From Spiractinospora alimapuensis (GTDB taxonomy: Bacteria; Actinomycetota; Actinomycetes; Streptosporangiales; Streptosporangiaceae), in assembly GCF_018437505.1 (NCBI RefSeq), contig NZ_CP072467.1, forward strand, positions 5,046,010 to 5,110,009: a stretch of DNA of 64,000 bases, in the 5' to 3' direction. Positions 25,752 to 34,501 of the stretch are shown piece after piece. Made by a program: the position numbers and the translations under genes. Each line of letters begins with the position of its first letter. Positions within the stretch are counted from its first letter, which is position 1. A model generated the notes under the pieces. That model saw nothing but the letters and a program-made list of their open reading frames with translations, did no database searches and was not told the origin of the DNA.

Positions 25752-26422
25752 CGGAAACGCTCCAACGGCTGGGTGTGCCCGTACGCGGGGGACGGGGCGG
25801 CCAGGGGGCGGGCTTCCGACTGTTCCTGGGCTGTGGCGGATGGGGCGGCCGGTACGGTACCGGTGGCCTGGGGGCGTGGCACCCGGAATCGGACGTCAAC
25901 ACGCATCGTGTCCCGCACGTAGTCCACCATGCTGACGTCGACGCGCAGAATCTCCCCACCCAAGCGTTGGCGCAGGTCGGCGCGGAGGGACGCGTCGTCG
26001 TGGTGCACGGTGTCCAACATGAGAAGCCGCCGTTCCATGCGGCGTCCCACCCGCGGATGGTCGGCGACGAACATGGTGGCCAGCAAGAGCAGGTTGAGTC
26101 CGAGCATCAGTAGGGGCATCGAGGATCCGATGCCGTTCACCAACCCCAGGGCAAGGGCGACGAAGAAGTAGCCGACCTCGCGGTGGTTGATCTCCTCGGA
26201 GCGCAGCCGCAGGATCGACAACACCCCGAACAGTCCGAACGCGACCGCCATCCCCACCTGTTGGCTCATCATCAGCGCGGACGCCGTGAACACACCCACG
26301 TTCAGCGCGATGTAGGCGAGCATGAGGTCGGGGCGGTGGTGGCGCCGGTAGTAGATAGCGGCGGACAGAACGGCGATCGAGAACAGATTGATCGGCACCG
26401 CCAACAACAGCGCCACGGTCAC
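25748..26422 (-). CDS. DUF4956 membrane protein
   Basis: A 224-residue protein with an N-terminal membrane part of about four helices (ALLLAVPINLFSIAVLSAAIY, LMLAYIALNVGVFTASALM, GYFFVALALGLVNGIGSS, LLMLGLNLLLLATMFVA), followed by a ~90-residue cytosolic domain (LRQRLGGEILRVDVSMVDYVRDT). The GLFGVLSILRLRSEEI segment is a DUF4956 hallmark. DUF4956 and VTC genes are habitual partners, so they probably act together on polyphosphate at the membrane. The GTG at 26422 is chosen for GGAGG five nt upstream. The promoter has three 11-bp repeats at 26483-26509. Confidence 0.88.
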   Translation of the reverse strand: MTVALLLAVPINLFSIAVLSAAIYYRRHHRPDLMLAYIALNVGVFTASALMMSQQVGMAVAFGLFGVLSILRLRSEEINHREVGYFFVALALGLVNGIGSSMPLLMLGLNLLLLATMFVADHPRVGRRMERRLLMLDTVHHDDASLRADLRQRLGGEILRVDVSMVDYVRDTMRVDVRFRVPRPQATGTVPAAPSATAQEQSEARPLAAPSPAYGHTQPLERFR

Positions 26423-26482
26423 GATGTCCTCCAAGTCGAGTGAGCTTGCCGGTGAACATCGTGAACGCTACGAGCCGCGGGG

Positions 26483-26509
26483 TTAAGCGCCGACTAAGAC
26501 ACCTATAAG
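26483..26509. promoter_or_regulatory. Three 11-bp direct repeats (NTAAG-N6) before DUF4956-VTC
   Basis: TTAAG (26483), CTAAG (26494) and ATAAG (26505) are spaced exactly 11 bp apart, 61-87 bp upstream of the DUF4956 start. They have the same orientation relative to the gene as the CTAAG array at 22616-22642. The shared core TAAG and identical period suggest one regulator, most likely the OmpR-type protein at 22915-23622. Confidence 0.65.
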
Positions 26510-26520
26510 AAAACCGCCCG

Positions 26521-27240
26521 TCACTTCCCGGTGTTGTCCCGTTCGGTGTGCGGGCGCGGGTCCCACGCCGCGAGCGACCGCACCACGTCGTCCAACGGCG
26601 CGTGCACGTTGCGTTCCTCGATCCGCAGCGCCCTGCGGGAGTGGACATGACGTTCCCGCTGCCCTCGGTCGAGGTCAGCGCGCGCCGCGTCCGTCAGGCC
26701 GATCCCCAGAAAACACCGGGACGAGTTCTTTCCACGAGCGGAGGGCGCCGTCAGAACCAGGGACTCCACCCCTTCCCACGTCACCCAGATCCCCCGTCCG
26801 GAGAACACCACGCCCGGATAGGCCCGCGCCGTGCGTACCCAGATCCCCGAGGAGTCCGCGGCCAGCAACGGGGCGGCGCGCACCCACTGGACGATGAGCA
26901 CCACGGACGCGGCCACCAGGAGCGACGCCACCGTGTGATAGCCGAGGGTCCAATCGCGTCCAACCGGGGCGGCGTCCGGTTGCACAGACGCGTAGAGCAG
27001 CATGAACACCCCGCCCGCTGGCCACAGCAGGGTCGTGGCCAGCGGACGCAACGCGGGCCACACACGCACGGGTCGGTCACGCGGGATCGACGCCACAGGA
27101 CGTGCGAGTGTCGGGCCGTCAATCGCCACCTGTTTCGCCTGGGTCTCCACGGCCGCCCGCCGACGGCCCAGGAGCACCATCAACGACGCTGTCAGGGCCA
27201 TGAGTCCAATCGCGGCGGGCAGGCTCCAGGCAGGAAACAC
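26521..27240 (-). CDS. Membrane protein, unknown function
   Basis: A 239-residue protein. Three hydrophobic helices are visible: LPAAIGLMALTASLMVLLG at the N-terminus, LLWPAGGVFMLLYASV, and VASLLVAASVVLIVQWV. A ~110-residue cytosolic domain follows (SGIWVRTARAYPGVVFSGRGIWVTWEGVESL), which has the feel of a membrane-associated PH-like fold. GTG at 27240 with GAGGAGG upstream. It follows the NHL-repeat gene by 19 bp on the same strand and is probably in its operon. No family recognised. Confidence 0.7.
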   Translation of the reverse strand: MFPAWSLPAAIGLMALTASLMVLLGRRRAAVETQAKQVAIDGPTLARPVASIPRDRPVRVWPALRPLATTLLWPAGGVFMLLYASVQPDAAPVGRDWTLGYHTVASLLVAASVVLIVQWVRAAPLLAADSSGIWVRTARAYPGVVFSGRGIWVTWEGVESLVLTAPSARGKNSSRCFLGIGLTDAARADLDRGQRERHVHSRRALRIEERNVHAPLDDVVRSLAAWDPRPHTERDNTGK

Positions 27241-27259
27241 GGGTCCTCCTCGGACGTGG

Positions 27260-29212
27260 TCACTCCGCCGACGAGATCGCCCTGCGGAGCCCTATCAGGA
27301 CCGCGGCGGCGACCCCGAGCGTAATCGCCAGCGCCACGGACATCCCTCCCAGCGGATACCCACCGGACGTCGGGGCGTCATGGGCCGCGGTGACCGCGAG
27401 GGCCGCACCGTCGTCCACGAAGACGAGTGTCCCGGCGCTGTCCACCGCCGGCGCGGTGGGCGCCACGAGTTCGGTCTCCAGCCCTGGACTGGGGTAGGAG
27501 GCCGCGTCGGAGCCGCCTCCGGCGATCACCTCTGGGGAGCCGGAGCCCGCGTGGCGCAGCACCCGTCCCGAGCCGCTATCGGTCACGTACAGAATCTCGC
27601 GGGGACCCACGGCCAGTCCTGTCGGTGTGAACGTTCCCGGGACGTCGTCGGTGTCGAACATCGTCGACGGGCGGCCCGACGCCGCGACGCGCACCACGAT
27701 GTAGGCCGAACCGGTGTCCACGGTCGCGTACACCATGTCGGAGTCCGGGCCGGTGGCGAGCGCGATGATCCGTTCGTCGGGGCCCGCCAGGGCGTGGGTG
27801 GTGAACGGCATGAGCATGCCGTCCTCGGACAGGGTGTACACCTCGCGCTGACTGGCGAAGTAGGTGTCATCGCCGTTGCCCGCCAGGTGCAGCAGCCGTG
27901 GTGGGCCGGCGCCCTCCTCCAATGCGGAGAATGTCATCCCGATGGCGAGCGACCGTGGCGTCCCGTGCTGGTCGATCCGGTACAGCGTCCCGTCGTTGAG
28001 CACGTAGCGGTAGGAGTCGCGGCCAGCGACGATGGAGGGAACCTCGTCCCCGTCCGGCACGGACACGGCGTCTCTCTCGTCCCACAACAGGGAGCCGCCG
28101 TCAGACCCGGTGAACTCCACGGTGCCGCGGGAGCCGAGGGGACTGAGCGCACCTGTCTCGGTCACCGTCATCGCCGTCACCGAGGCCAGGCTCGTGTCCT
28201 CACGTATCGACAGGACCGTGCCCGCCCCGTGACCGTTGTCGTTGACCTCGAGGCGGCCGGGGGCCGCCAGCCGTATGGGGTCGGTCGCGACGTTTTCGCG
28301 CAACTGCCACGCCGATCCGGTGTCGTCACTGACCACCAGTCCGCCACCCAGCCCGTGGGCTACCGTGTCGCCGGTGACCGTGGGGTGCACGACGGGCGGT
28401 CCGTTCTGGGGGACGGCGACGAGGCCGCTGTCCCCGACCGCGTACACCGTGCCCTGCTCGTCCACCGCGACATCCCGGGCAACGGTGTCCTTCTCCTCGT
28501 AGGGAACGCCCAGCTCCCACCCCGAGGAGGGGTAGAGGGTGCGGGACGCGGAGCCGTCCTCGACGGTGACGACGGCGTCCCCCGTCGCCGCGTATAGGAC
28601 GCCGTCCGGTCCCACGTCCAGCCCCGTGACGGGCCCGGGCAGGGCCGCGGTGACGGAGTCGATGTCGGCGGAGTCGGGGTCGATCTCGTGGATCTCGCCG
28701 GACGTGGACCCCACGAACAGGGTGTCCTCGTTCGCGGCGAGGGTCAGTTCATCGCCCGCGGGAGCCAGTTCGCCGCCGGGGACGAGCGTCTCGATCTCGC
28801 CTTGGTCGATCCTGTGGATCGCGCCCGCCTCGTCGCTGACGAAGGTGCGGTCAGACGTCGCAGACGCCACGTCCTGGGGCTGGTCGATGGGGGTCTCGGC
28901 GGCGCGCTCCCCGTCCTCGGGCGTGCCGGGCTCGCCCGTCCCCGCCAGGACGCTCTTCGATCCAGCGGCGTCCACCTCGAAGACGAGGGAGGAGTTGGAG
29001 TCGGCGACCACCACGACCCCGGTGTCGCGCGCGGCCACACCGGTCACGTTCGGTGACGGAACATCGTCGAAGTCGGCCCACTGCGTCAGGGGCACGACCT
29101 CGGGCAGGGTGACGGATCCGTCCGACCACGCGGGGGCCGCCGGCAGACCGGGGGTCACGATCACGGAGGAGAGGAGTGAGAAACCCATAGCTGCGCGCAG
29201 TGTGCGTTTCAT
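27260..29212 (-). CDS. NHL-type beta-propeller membrane protein 1
   Basis: A 650-residue exported protein. A signal peptide (ATG 29212; MKRTLRAAMGFSLLSSVIV) is followed by repeated propeller blades with NHL-like turns: DTGVVVVADSNSSLVFEVD, DRTFVSDEAGAIHRID, DGVLYAATGDAVVTVEDG, REILYVTDSGSGRVLRHAG. A single C-terminal helix (VALAITLGVAAAVLIGL) and a short basic tail anchor it outside the membrane. It is paralogous to the genes at 29370 and 39740 and to the decayed copy at 34502. Propellers of this type bind proteins or act as sensors, for example the ectodomain of mycobacterial PknD. No catalytic motif was seen. Confidence 0.82.
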   Translation of the reverse strand: MKRTLRAAMGFSLLSSVIVTPGLPAAPAWSDGSVTLPEVVPLTQWADFDDVPSPNVTGVAARDTGVVVVADSNSSLVFEVDAAGSKSVLAGTGEPGTPEDGERAAETPIDQPQDVASATSDRTFVSDEAGAIHRIDQGEIETLVPGGELAPAGDELTLAANEDTLFVGSTSGEIHEIDPDSADIDSVTAALPGPVTGLDVGPDGVLYAATGDAVVTVEDGSASRTLYPSSGWELGVPYEEKDTVARDVAVDEQGTVYAVGDSGLVAVPQNGPPVVHPTVTGDTVAHGLGGGLVVSDDTGSAWQLRENVATDPIRLAAPGRLEVNDNGHGAGTVLSIREDTSLASVTAMTVTETGALSPLGSRGTVEFTGSDGGSLLWDERDAVSVPDGDEVPSIVAGRDSYRYVLNDGTLYRIDQHGTPRSLAIGMTFSALEEGAGPPRLLHLAGNGDDTYFASQREVYTLSEDGMLMPFTTHALAGPDERIIALATGPDSDMVYATVDTGSAYIVVRVAASGRPSTMFDTDDVPGTFTPTGLAVGPREILYVTDSGSGRVLRHAGSGSPEVIAGGGSDAASYPSPGLETELVAPTAPAVDSAGTLVFVDDGAALAVTAAHDAPTSGGYPLGGMSVALAITLGVAAAVLIGLRRAISSAE

Positions 29213-29249
29213 GACGCATCCTCGCTTCTTCCGTTGTTTCGCGTGCACA

Positions 29250-29278
29250 AGAATGCCACCGTGCACGGCGATTGCCAA
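29250..29278 (-). promoter_or_regulatory. Promoter of NHL protein 1
   Basis: On the minus strand TTGGCA (29278-29273) and CATTCT (29255-29250) are 17 bp apart, placing the transcript start about 30 nt before the ATG. The NHL 2 gene has a matching promoter: TTGGCA, 18 bp, CATCCT, with the shared block GTGGCATYCT. The two genes are probably co-regulated. Confidence 0.45.
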
Positions 29279-29369
29279 TGAATCTGTCCGCTATTGGTCG
29301 GCGCTGCCCCATGCTGAGCCGCCTGGATCCGCCGGTGCGGAAGGTTCGCGGCGACCACTCGCAGCGGTC

Positions 29370-31310
29370 TCACCGGCCGCTGGCGGCGGCCTTCCGGCGA
29401 ACGACCAGGAGGAGCCCGGCCGCGGCGCCGATCACCGCGACCGCCGCGAGCGACATGGTCAGCATCGACTTCGGTCCGCCGATGGCGGGAGCGTTGGACG
29501 CGTTTGGAAGCATGTAGACGGAGCTGTTCGCGTGGAACACGAGGTTGCCCGCAGCGTCCACGGCGGGCGCGGCGGGGGATCGCAGTGTCGTCTCCAGGGC
29601 TGGAGTGGCTTCTGTCGACGATGGGTCCGCCGGTTGTTCCTCGCTTCCAGCGATGACGGCGGGCTCCCCGCCCAAGGTGGGGGTGTAGCGCACTATGCGC
29701 GAGGACCCCTGGTCGGTCACATAGAGTTCCCCGTTGGGCCCTACCGCCATTCCGTTCGGCGTGAAATCACCGGGGATATCGTCGCCATCGAATACGTCGC
29801 TGGGTTGACCACCAGAGTCGATCTTCTGGATCGTGGTAATCGAGGCCGTCTCGACCGCGACGTACACGCTGGCGTCACGTTGGTCGACGGCCAAGGCGAG
29901 AATCTCGCCGTCCAGGCTGGTCTCGTCACTGAAGAACGGTGAGAGGAGCCCGTTGACCTTCATCCGGTACAGCCGGCGCTGATCCGCGACGAGGAACTCG
30001 TCAAGGTAGCGCGCCATGTGGCTCAGTTCCGGAGGGGCGGCGAACGTGTCCGATTCGGCGACACCATGGGGGATGGACGACTGGTACTCTCCCTCGATGA
30101 ACCTGTGAATCACTCCCCCGGCGAGCACGAAACGTGTGCCGTGCTCACCGCCGACGATCGATCCGCTCGGTGAGGGGGCTCCGGCGACCTCCTCCGGGAA
30201 CGTGATCGTCGCCCATTGACGGGACGCGGAGAAGTTCGTGACGCCCTCGGAGCTGAGCACACTGACCTCCCCGTCGGATCCGATGGTCATGGAACTGACA
30301 TCCGCGCGGATTTCGTCGCCCAGTGCGACGAGCGCGCCGGCGGTGGCTTCCTCGGGAAGCGTGAGTTCGACGTCATCCCGGGAGGAGAAGAGGATCGGAT
30401 TCGATTCCTGGCTGGACGTGACCTGGTAGGCGGTGTTCTCGTGAGCCGCGACGACTGTTTCGGAGCCCTCAGCGGTCGCGACCGCGTGTCCCCTGATGGT
30501 CGGACGTACGAAGGTGATGGCGGAGGGCGGGACGACCACCAAGCCGTCCTCACTCGCCGCGTAGACGGTCGCGTCGGAGCCCACCGCGACGTCCATGAAC
30601 TCGGCCGACGACGGGAACGCACCAACCTCGACCAGAGTCTCGGCGATGGTCACACCGTCGACACGCACCACCGCGGTCCCCTTGGCGACGTAAATCTCGT
30701 CCCCCGGCCCAACGTCCAGCCCATTCACGTGCCCGCCGATCTCGTAGGTTTCCACGATCGTGACCTCGTCGCCGGAGAACTCGACCTCGTGCACCTCGCC
30801 CCGATTGGTGCCGACGTACAGAGCCGACGGCCCCGTGGCGAGTGAGATGACCTCCCCGGACACGACATCGTCGTCAGCGGAGATCACCGTGGAAGCCTGA
30901 TCGTGCTCCACCGCGTGGACCGCGCCGTCGCCGTCGGCGACGTAGGTGATGCCGTCATCGCCACGTGCAACGGCGCTGGGCTCTGTGATCGGAGTGTCAA
31001 CCACTGGCCCCTCGTCGTCACTGGCGCCCGCCTGACCGGTACCGATGACGGTCGTGGCCTCACCCGAGGAGTCCACTTCGTACACCGTGTTTTCTCCGGG
31101 CACGGCGATGACCGCCGTGCCGTCGGCACCGACGTCGATCGCTCCGATGTCCGACTCGCCAACGTCACCGGGCACGTCGTCCTGGTCAACGAGGAGAGGG
31201 GTCATCTCCGGCGCCGCGTAGGTGTCGGCGAACGCCGGAGCGGCCGCCGGTCCGGTTCCGAGCACACCGAGCAGGGACAAGCCAACGATCATCGGGAAGA
31301 CGCGGCGCAT
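29370..31310 (-). CDS. NHL-type beta-propeller membrane protein 2
   Basis: A 646-residue paralogue of the adjacent gene. The signal peptide begins at ATG 31310 (MRRVFPMIVGLSLLGVLG) with GAGG upstream. Propeller blades include DGTAVIAVPGENTVYEVD, DGITYVADGDGAVHAVE, GDEIYVAKGTAVVRVDG and NGELYVTDQGSSRIVRYT. The C-terminal anchor is MLTMSLAAVAVIGAAAGLLLVV followed by RRKAAASGR. The frame stays open for 240 codons beyond the start, without coding character. Gene order after kinase 2 and the ectodomain protein suggests these surface proteins and the kinase belong to one functional set. Confidence 0.85.
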   Translation of the reverse strand: MRRVFPMIVGLSLLGVLGTGPAAAPAFADTYAAPEMTPLLVDQDDVPGDVGESDIGAIDVGADGTAVIAVPGENTVYEVDSSGEATTVIGTGQAGASDDEGPVVDTPITEPSAVARGDDGITYVADGDGAVHAVEHDQASTVISADDDVVSGEVISLATGPSALYVGTNRGEVHEVEFSGDEVTIVETYEIGGHVNGLDVGPGDEIYVAKGTAVVRVDGVTIAETLVEVGAFPSSAEFMDVAVGSDATVYAASEDGLVVVPPSAITFVRPTIRGHAVATAEGSETVVAAHENTAYQVTSSQESNPILFSSRDDVELTLPEEATAGALVALGDEIRADVSSMTIGSDGEVSVLSSEGVTNFSASRQWATITFPEEVAGAPSPSGSIVGGEHGTRFVLAGGVIHRFIEGEYQSSIPHGVAESDTFAAPPELSHMARYLDEFLVADQRRLYRMKVNGLLSPFFSDETSLDGEILALAVDQRDASVYVAVETASITTIQKIDSGGQPSDVFDGDDIPGDFTPNGMAVGPNGELYVTDQGSSRIVRYTPTLGGEPAVIAGSEEQPADPSSTEATPALETTLRSPAAPAVDAAGNLVFHANSSVYMLPNASNAPAIGGPKSMLTMSLAAVAVIGAAAGLLLVVRRKAAASGR

Positions 31311-31341
31311 GGACCAGCCTCGATTCGCGGGATTCCCGCTT

Positions 31342-31371
31342 AGGATGCCACCACGGCCTAATGACTGCCAA
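31342..31371 (-). promoter_or_regulatory. Promoter of NHL protein 2
   Basis: TTGGCA (31371-31366) and CATCCT (31347-31342) on the minus strand, spacer 18 bp, about 30 nt of leader before the ATG at 31310. The sequence around the -10 (GTGGTGGCATCCT) is nearly that of the NHL 1 promoter. Confidence 0.45.
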
Positions 31372-31494
31372 CAAAAACGGCCATTAGTGGACACGGGGTC
31401 GCACCGTGACGCCCAGCGCACGGCGGTTCCCCGATGGCGCCGCTTCTGCCTCGGGTGCGGTCGGGTACCCGAGGAGCCGTGCGGCGGACGTCCG

Positions 31495-32142
31495 CTACCA
31501 GCCGCCCGGGTCCGGCACGTCCTCGCAGGCTTCCCGGTGGGGGTTGAAGTCGCCGTCGGCTTCGTAGCACAGGGGAGTGCGGTAGAGGAGCCCCTGGTCG
31601 ACGACCTCTTCGGGGGCGTAGCTGAGCGCGCCCTGAGTGGGGGCGTCCGGAAGGACGACCGTGAACTCCTGGACCGGGTCGTCCGGAGTGAGGACGGCCA
31701 GGTCGGTCTCCTCCGCGGGGCGCAGCAGCGAGTCCTCGGCGACCCCGACCGGGTCGACGCCGCCGGGATGGGCGTAGTGGAAGAAGTCCTGGGATCGAAC
31801 CGTGTACTCGCCCTCGTCAGGGAGGTACTGGCTGGTGAAGGCGATTTCGACGTCGTCGCCCTCGGCGCGCGTCTCCCCGGCGGTGAGTGCGGCGACCCCC
31901 GCCCCGTCCACCACGACGAGGAAGGTCGCGCCGTCCAGACGGGTGTAGCTGAGCCCGGCCGCGTTGCCGAAGGGGTCGACGGCGACGCTCGGTGCGGAGT
32001 CCTCCTCCGACCCGGACGCGGGGGCGGCCTCAGCGACACCCGACGTTGTCAGAGCGTTGACCGCGTATCCGCCGACGCCGGCGCCGAGGATCGCGCCCAC
32101 CCCGGCGAGGGCGAGCAGCCCTATGGTCAGTGGTCGAGGCAC
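31495..32142 (-). CDS. Anchored protein equivalent to the kinase ectodomain
   Basis: A 215-residue protein. One N-terminal helix (LTIGLLALAGVGAILGAGVGGYAV) is followed by an extracytoplasmic domain of ~170 residues. The domain ends TPLCYEADGDFN and a second Cys (REACEDV), closely matching the end of the kinase encoded just upstream (MGLCYEVGGDFQ, then DNCG). Both also share a strand motif with VLPDAPTQGAL versus TVPDAPERGVV. It therefore looks like the kinase's sensor domain without the kinase. GTG at 32142, GGAGG 12 nt upstream; it lies 60 bp after the kinase stop. It might bind the same ligand or pair with the kinase. Confidence 0.75.
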   Translation of the reverse strand: MPRPLTIGLLALAGVGAILGAGVGGYAVNALTTSGVAEAAPASGSEEDSAPSVAVDPFGNAAGLSYTRLDGATFLVVVDGAGVAALTAGETRAEGDDVEIAFTSQYLPDEGEYTVRSQDFFHYAHPGGVDPVGVAEDSLLRPAEETDLAVLTPDDPVQEFTVVLPDAPTQGALSYAPEEVVDQGLLYRTPLCYEADGDFNPHREACEDVPDPGGW

Positions 32143-32202
32143 AGCGACTCATTCCTCCATCCAGTCCACGGTCGGAGAACCGTCCGTGGGACACGGTGAC
32201 GT

Positions 32203-33774
32203 CTACCCGCAGTTGTCGAGATCGGCCTCATCGCCGTGGAACGGTTGGAAGTCACCGCCCACCTCGTAGCAGAGTCCCATCGGTGGGAACCCCGTCTGGC
32301 CCGGTGCGTAGTCCGAGCCCTGCAGCCGCACCACTCCCCGCTCTGGGGCGTCGGGCACGGTGAACCTGATGGTCTGCGAACCCGACCACGCGTCCACGTC
32401 GCCCGTCAGCGCGCCCTCGGCGGCGTTGGCCGGCCCGTCCTCGGTCAGGACATGGAAGTTCTGCCCGGTGAGCAGCCCGGTGAGCGCGCTCTGGTAGGTG
32501 GCGAGAGCGGTGAACTCCACGCCGTCGTCGGTGGACTGGGCGTCGACCATCTGCACGACCCAGACGGGCTCGTCGTCCTCGCCCAGTACGATCGTGTCGT
32601 CGCCGTCGATGGCGCTGACCTGGTAGCCGTTGACCTCGGCCGGGAGTCCACTGGCGTCGAACGGCTCCTGCCCCTCCGGCGCGTCCGCGGAAGCGTCGGG
32701 GGCGGGCTGCTCGTCGGCCACGGCCTCGGCGGCGAAGGGCCCCACGTCATACATCGCGTAGCCAACCGAGGCCGTGCCCAGCACCAACGCGCTCACGGCG
32801 ACGACCAAAGCCGGCATGCCGCTGGACGTGGGGGCCTGGGGTGGGGCCGGGATCTCGGTCCAGTCCCGGGCGAAGAGCTGGCCGAGGGCCTCGTCCGCGG
32901 CCACGGGTTCGGTCAGGTCTCCCTCGGCCCACAGGGCGTAGACCGCCGACAGCGCCTCGGTGGCGCTGGGGCGACGTTCCGGGTCCCGGCTCAGCGCGGC
33001 ACGTACCAACGGGCGCAGGGATTCGGGAACGCCGTCCAGGATGGGCGCCTCTTCGGTGACCCGGTAGGCGAGGATCTCCGGAGCGCCGGTTCCGAAGGGT
33101 TCCCTGCCGGTCGCGGCGAACGCCACCAACGCGCCCCAGGCGAACATGTCGCCCGACGGGCCGAGTTCCGCCCCGCCGTAGGCCTCCGGAGCGATCCATC
33201 CCGGGGTCCCGGCCACGCCCCCGGTCGCGGTCAGGGTGTCGTCGTCGGCCGCGCGGGCGATACCGAAGTCGAGAACCTTGGGCCCGTCCGGAGACAGGAT
33301 CACGTTCCCCGGCTTGAGGTCGCGGTGGACGACACCCGCGGCGTGCGTGGCGGCGAGAGCCTCCGCCGTGCCGGCGGCCAACCCGAGCAGCATCGGCCCC
33401 GTGAGGCGACCCCAGTCCTTGGTGTACTGCCACAGCGTCGGGCCGGGAACGTACTCCGTCACCAGCCAGGGCCGCTCCGCGCGAGGGTCGGAGTCGAGGA
33501 CACGCACGGTGCAGCGACCGCGTACCCGATCGAGCACCAGGGCTTCGCGGGAGAACCTGGCCCGGAACTCGTCACTGCGGGCGTGCGTGGCGTGGACCAT
33601 TTTCACCGCAACGCACTGGCCGGTGCGGTCCGCCGCGGCGTACACCGTGCCCATGGCGCCCGAGCCAAGGCGTCCCACGACCCTGTATGGCCCGACACGG
33701 GCCGGGTCGTCACCGGACAAAGGGCGCAGGTCCGTCGGGACGGCACCACGGGTAAACCGAGAAGAGGGGGGCAT
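32203..33774 (-). CDS. PknB-type transmembrane Ser/Thr kinase (kinase 2)
   Basis: A 523-residue kinase. The catalytic domain spans residues ~29-290: G-loop GRLGSGAMGTVY, Lys58 in VAVKMV, HRDLKPGN, DFGIARA, and IAPEAYGG. A ~25-residue juxtamembrane linker follows, then one helix (ALVVAVSALVLGTASVGYAM) and a ~180-residue extracytoplasmic domain with a Cys pair near the end (LCYEVGGDF, DNCG). That ectodomain recurs in the gene at 31495 and, more distantly, in kinase 3 (52502). It resembles an immunoglobulin-like beta-sandwich such as DUF4352, a tentative guess. No ribosome site is obvious. Confidence 0.9.
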   Translation of the reverse strand: MPPSSRFTRGAVPTDLRPLSGDDPARVGPYRVVGRLGSGAMGTVYAAADRTGQCVAVKMVHATHARSDEFRARFSREALVLDRVRGRCTVRVLDSDPRAERPWLVTEYVPGPTLWQYTKDWGRLTGPMLLGLAAGTAEALAATHAAGVVHRDLKPGNVILSPDGPKVLDFGIARAADDDTLTATGGVAGTPGWIAPEAYGGAELGPSGDMFAWGALVAFAATGREPFGTGAPEILAYRVTEEAPILDGVPESLRPLVRAALSRDPERRPSATEALSAVYALWAEGDLTEPVAADEALGQLFARDWTEIPAPPQAPTSSGMPALVVAVSALVLGTASVGYAMYDVGPFAAEAVADEQPAPDASADAPEGQEPFDASGLPAEVNGYQVSAIDGDDTIVLGEDDEPVWVVQMVDAQSTDDGVEFTALATYQSALTGLLTGQNFHVLTEDGPANAAEGALTGDVDAWSGSQTIRFTVPDAPERGVVRLQGSDYAPGQTGFPPMGLCYEVGGDFQPFHGDEADLDNCG

Positions 33775-34501
33775 GGATCCGCTTCGCAGACGGGGACAAC
33801 TTCAGGCAGTTTACGACGATGCACATGCCCTCGAAGACCGTTTTGGTCGATTCGATCGGGGTTATGAAGGCATGATCACCGTGAGCGTCGTTTCGGGGCG
33901 GTGTAGATCACATTGGGCGACGGTGATGTGGCCGCTGGGTCACGGTTGGCGCCGCGTTTCGGTCGCTTCCCGCACAGAGGTTCGGCTCCCGCCCATGGGT
34001 GGGGGCCGGGTAGTCCACTGTGACCTGCGTCGACGGACAACCTGGTGGCGGGCCCCGAGGAGCTGCTCGGCGCGTCCGCGCCGATGATGGGGCCGGTGTG
34101 GTGGGCAGGGGGTGTGGAGACTGTCCGTGTTCGGCCACCGTCAGTGACCCGCCCCGCCCCGCCGTAGGGAGGCCCCGGGGAAAGGAATGGCATATTGCGG
34201 CGGACCCAATATCCGGCCACCAGGTCGACGAATGTTGGATCGACGCGTAGCCGGGACGGGGGTGAGGAGCCCGGCATGTGGGAACCCGCCGCGCCGCTGG
34301 CTCCAGGGGCCACCATGTGAGCGCGGTGGTCGGCCTGGGGTCGTTCGGTCCGCCCCCCAGGCTTCGTGGCGCGCGTCGGTGTGGGTGAGACGTGGGGAGA
34401 ACCCGCGCCGCGTTCGCCCGGAGATCCGCCGCTCGGTGCGGGAATCGTATGGTCGGGGTGCGGGGCATACGACCCGTCCTTCCCACCGGAGGCGTGGCGC
34501 A
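33775..34501. other. 727-bp stretch without a supported gene
   Basis: Several long open frames exist on both strands because of the high GC content, but none has a ribosome site plus protein-like composition. It lies between kinase 2 and the decayed NHL copy. The degraded 3' end of the latter reads on into it in frame as Pro/Arg-rich nonsense. The first ~120 bp (33780-33900) are AT-richer and probably hold the kinase promoter. Confidence 0.6.
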
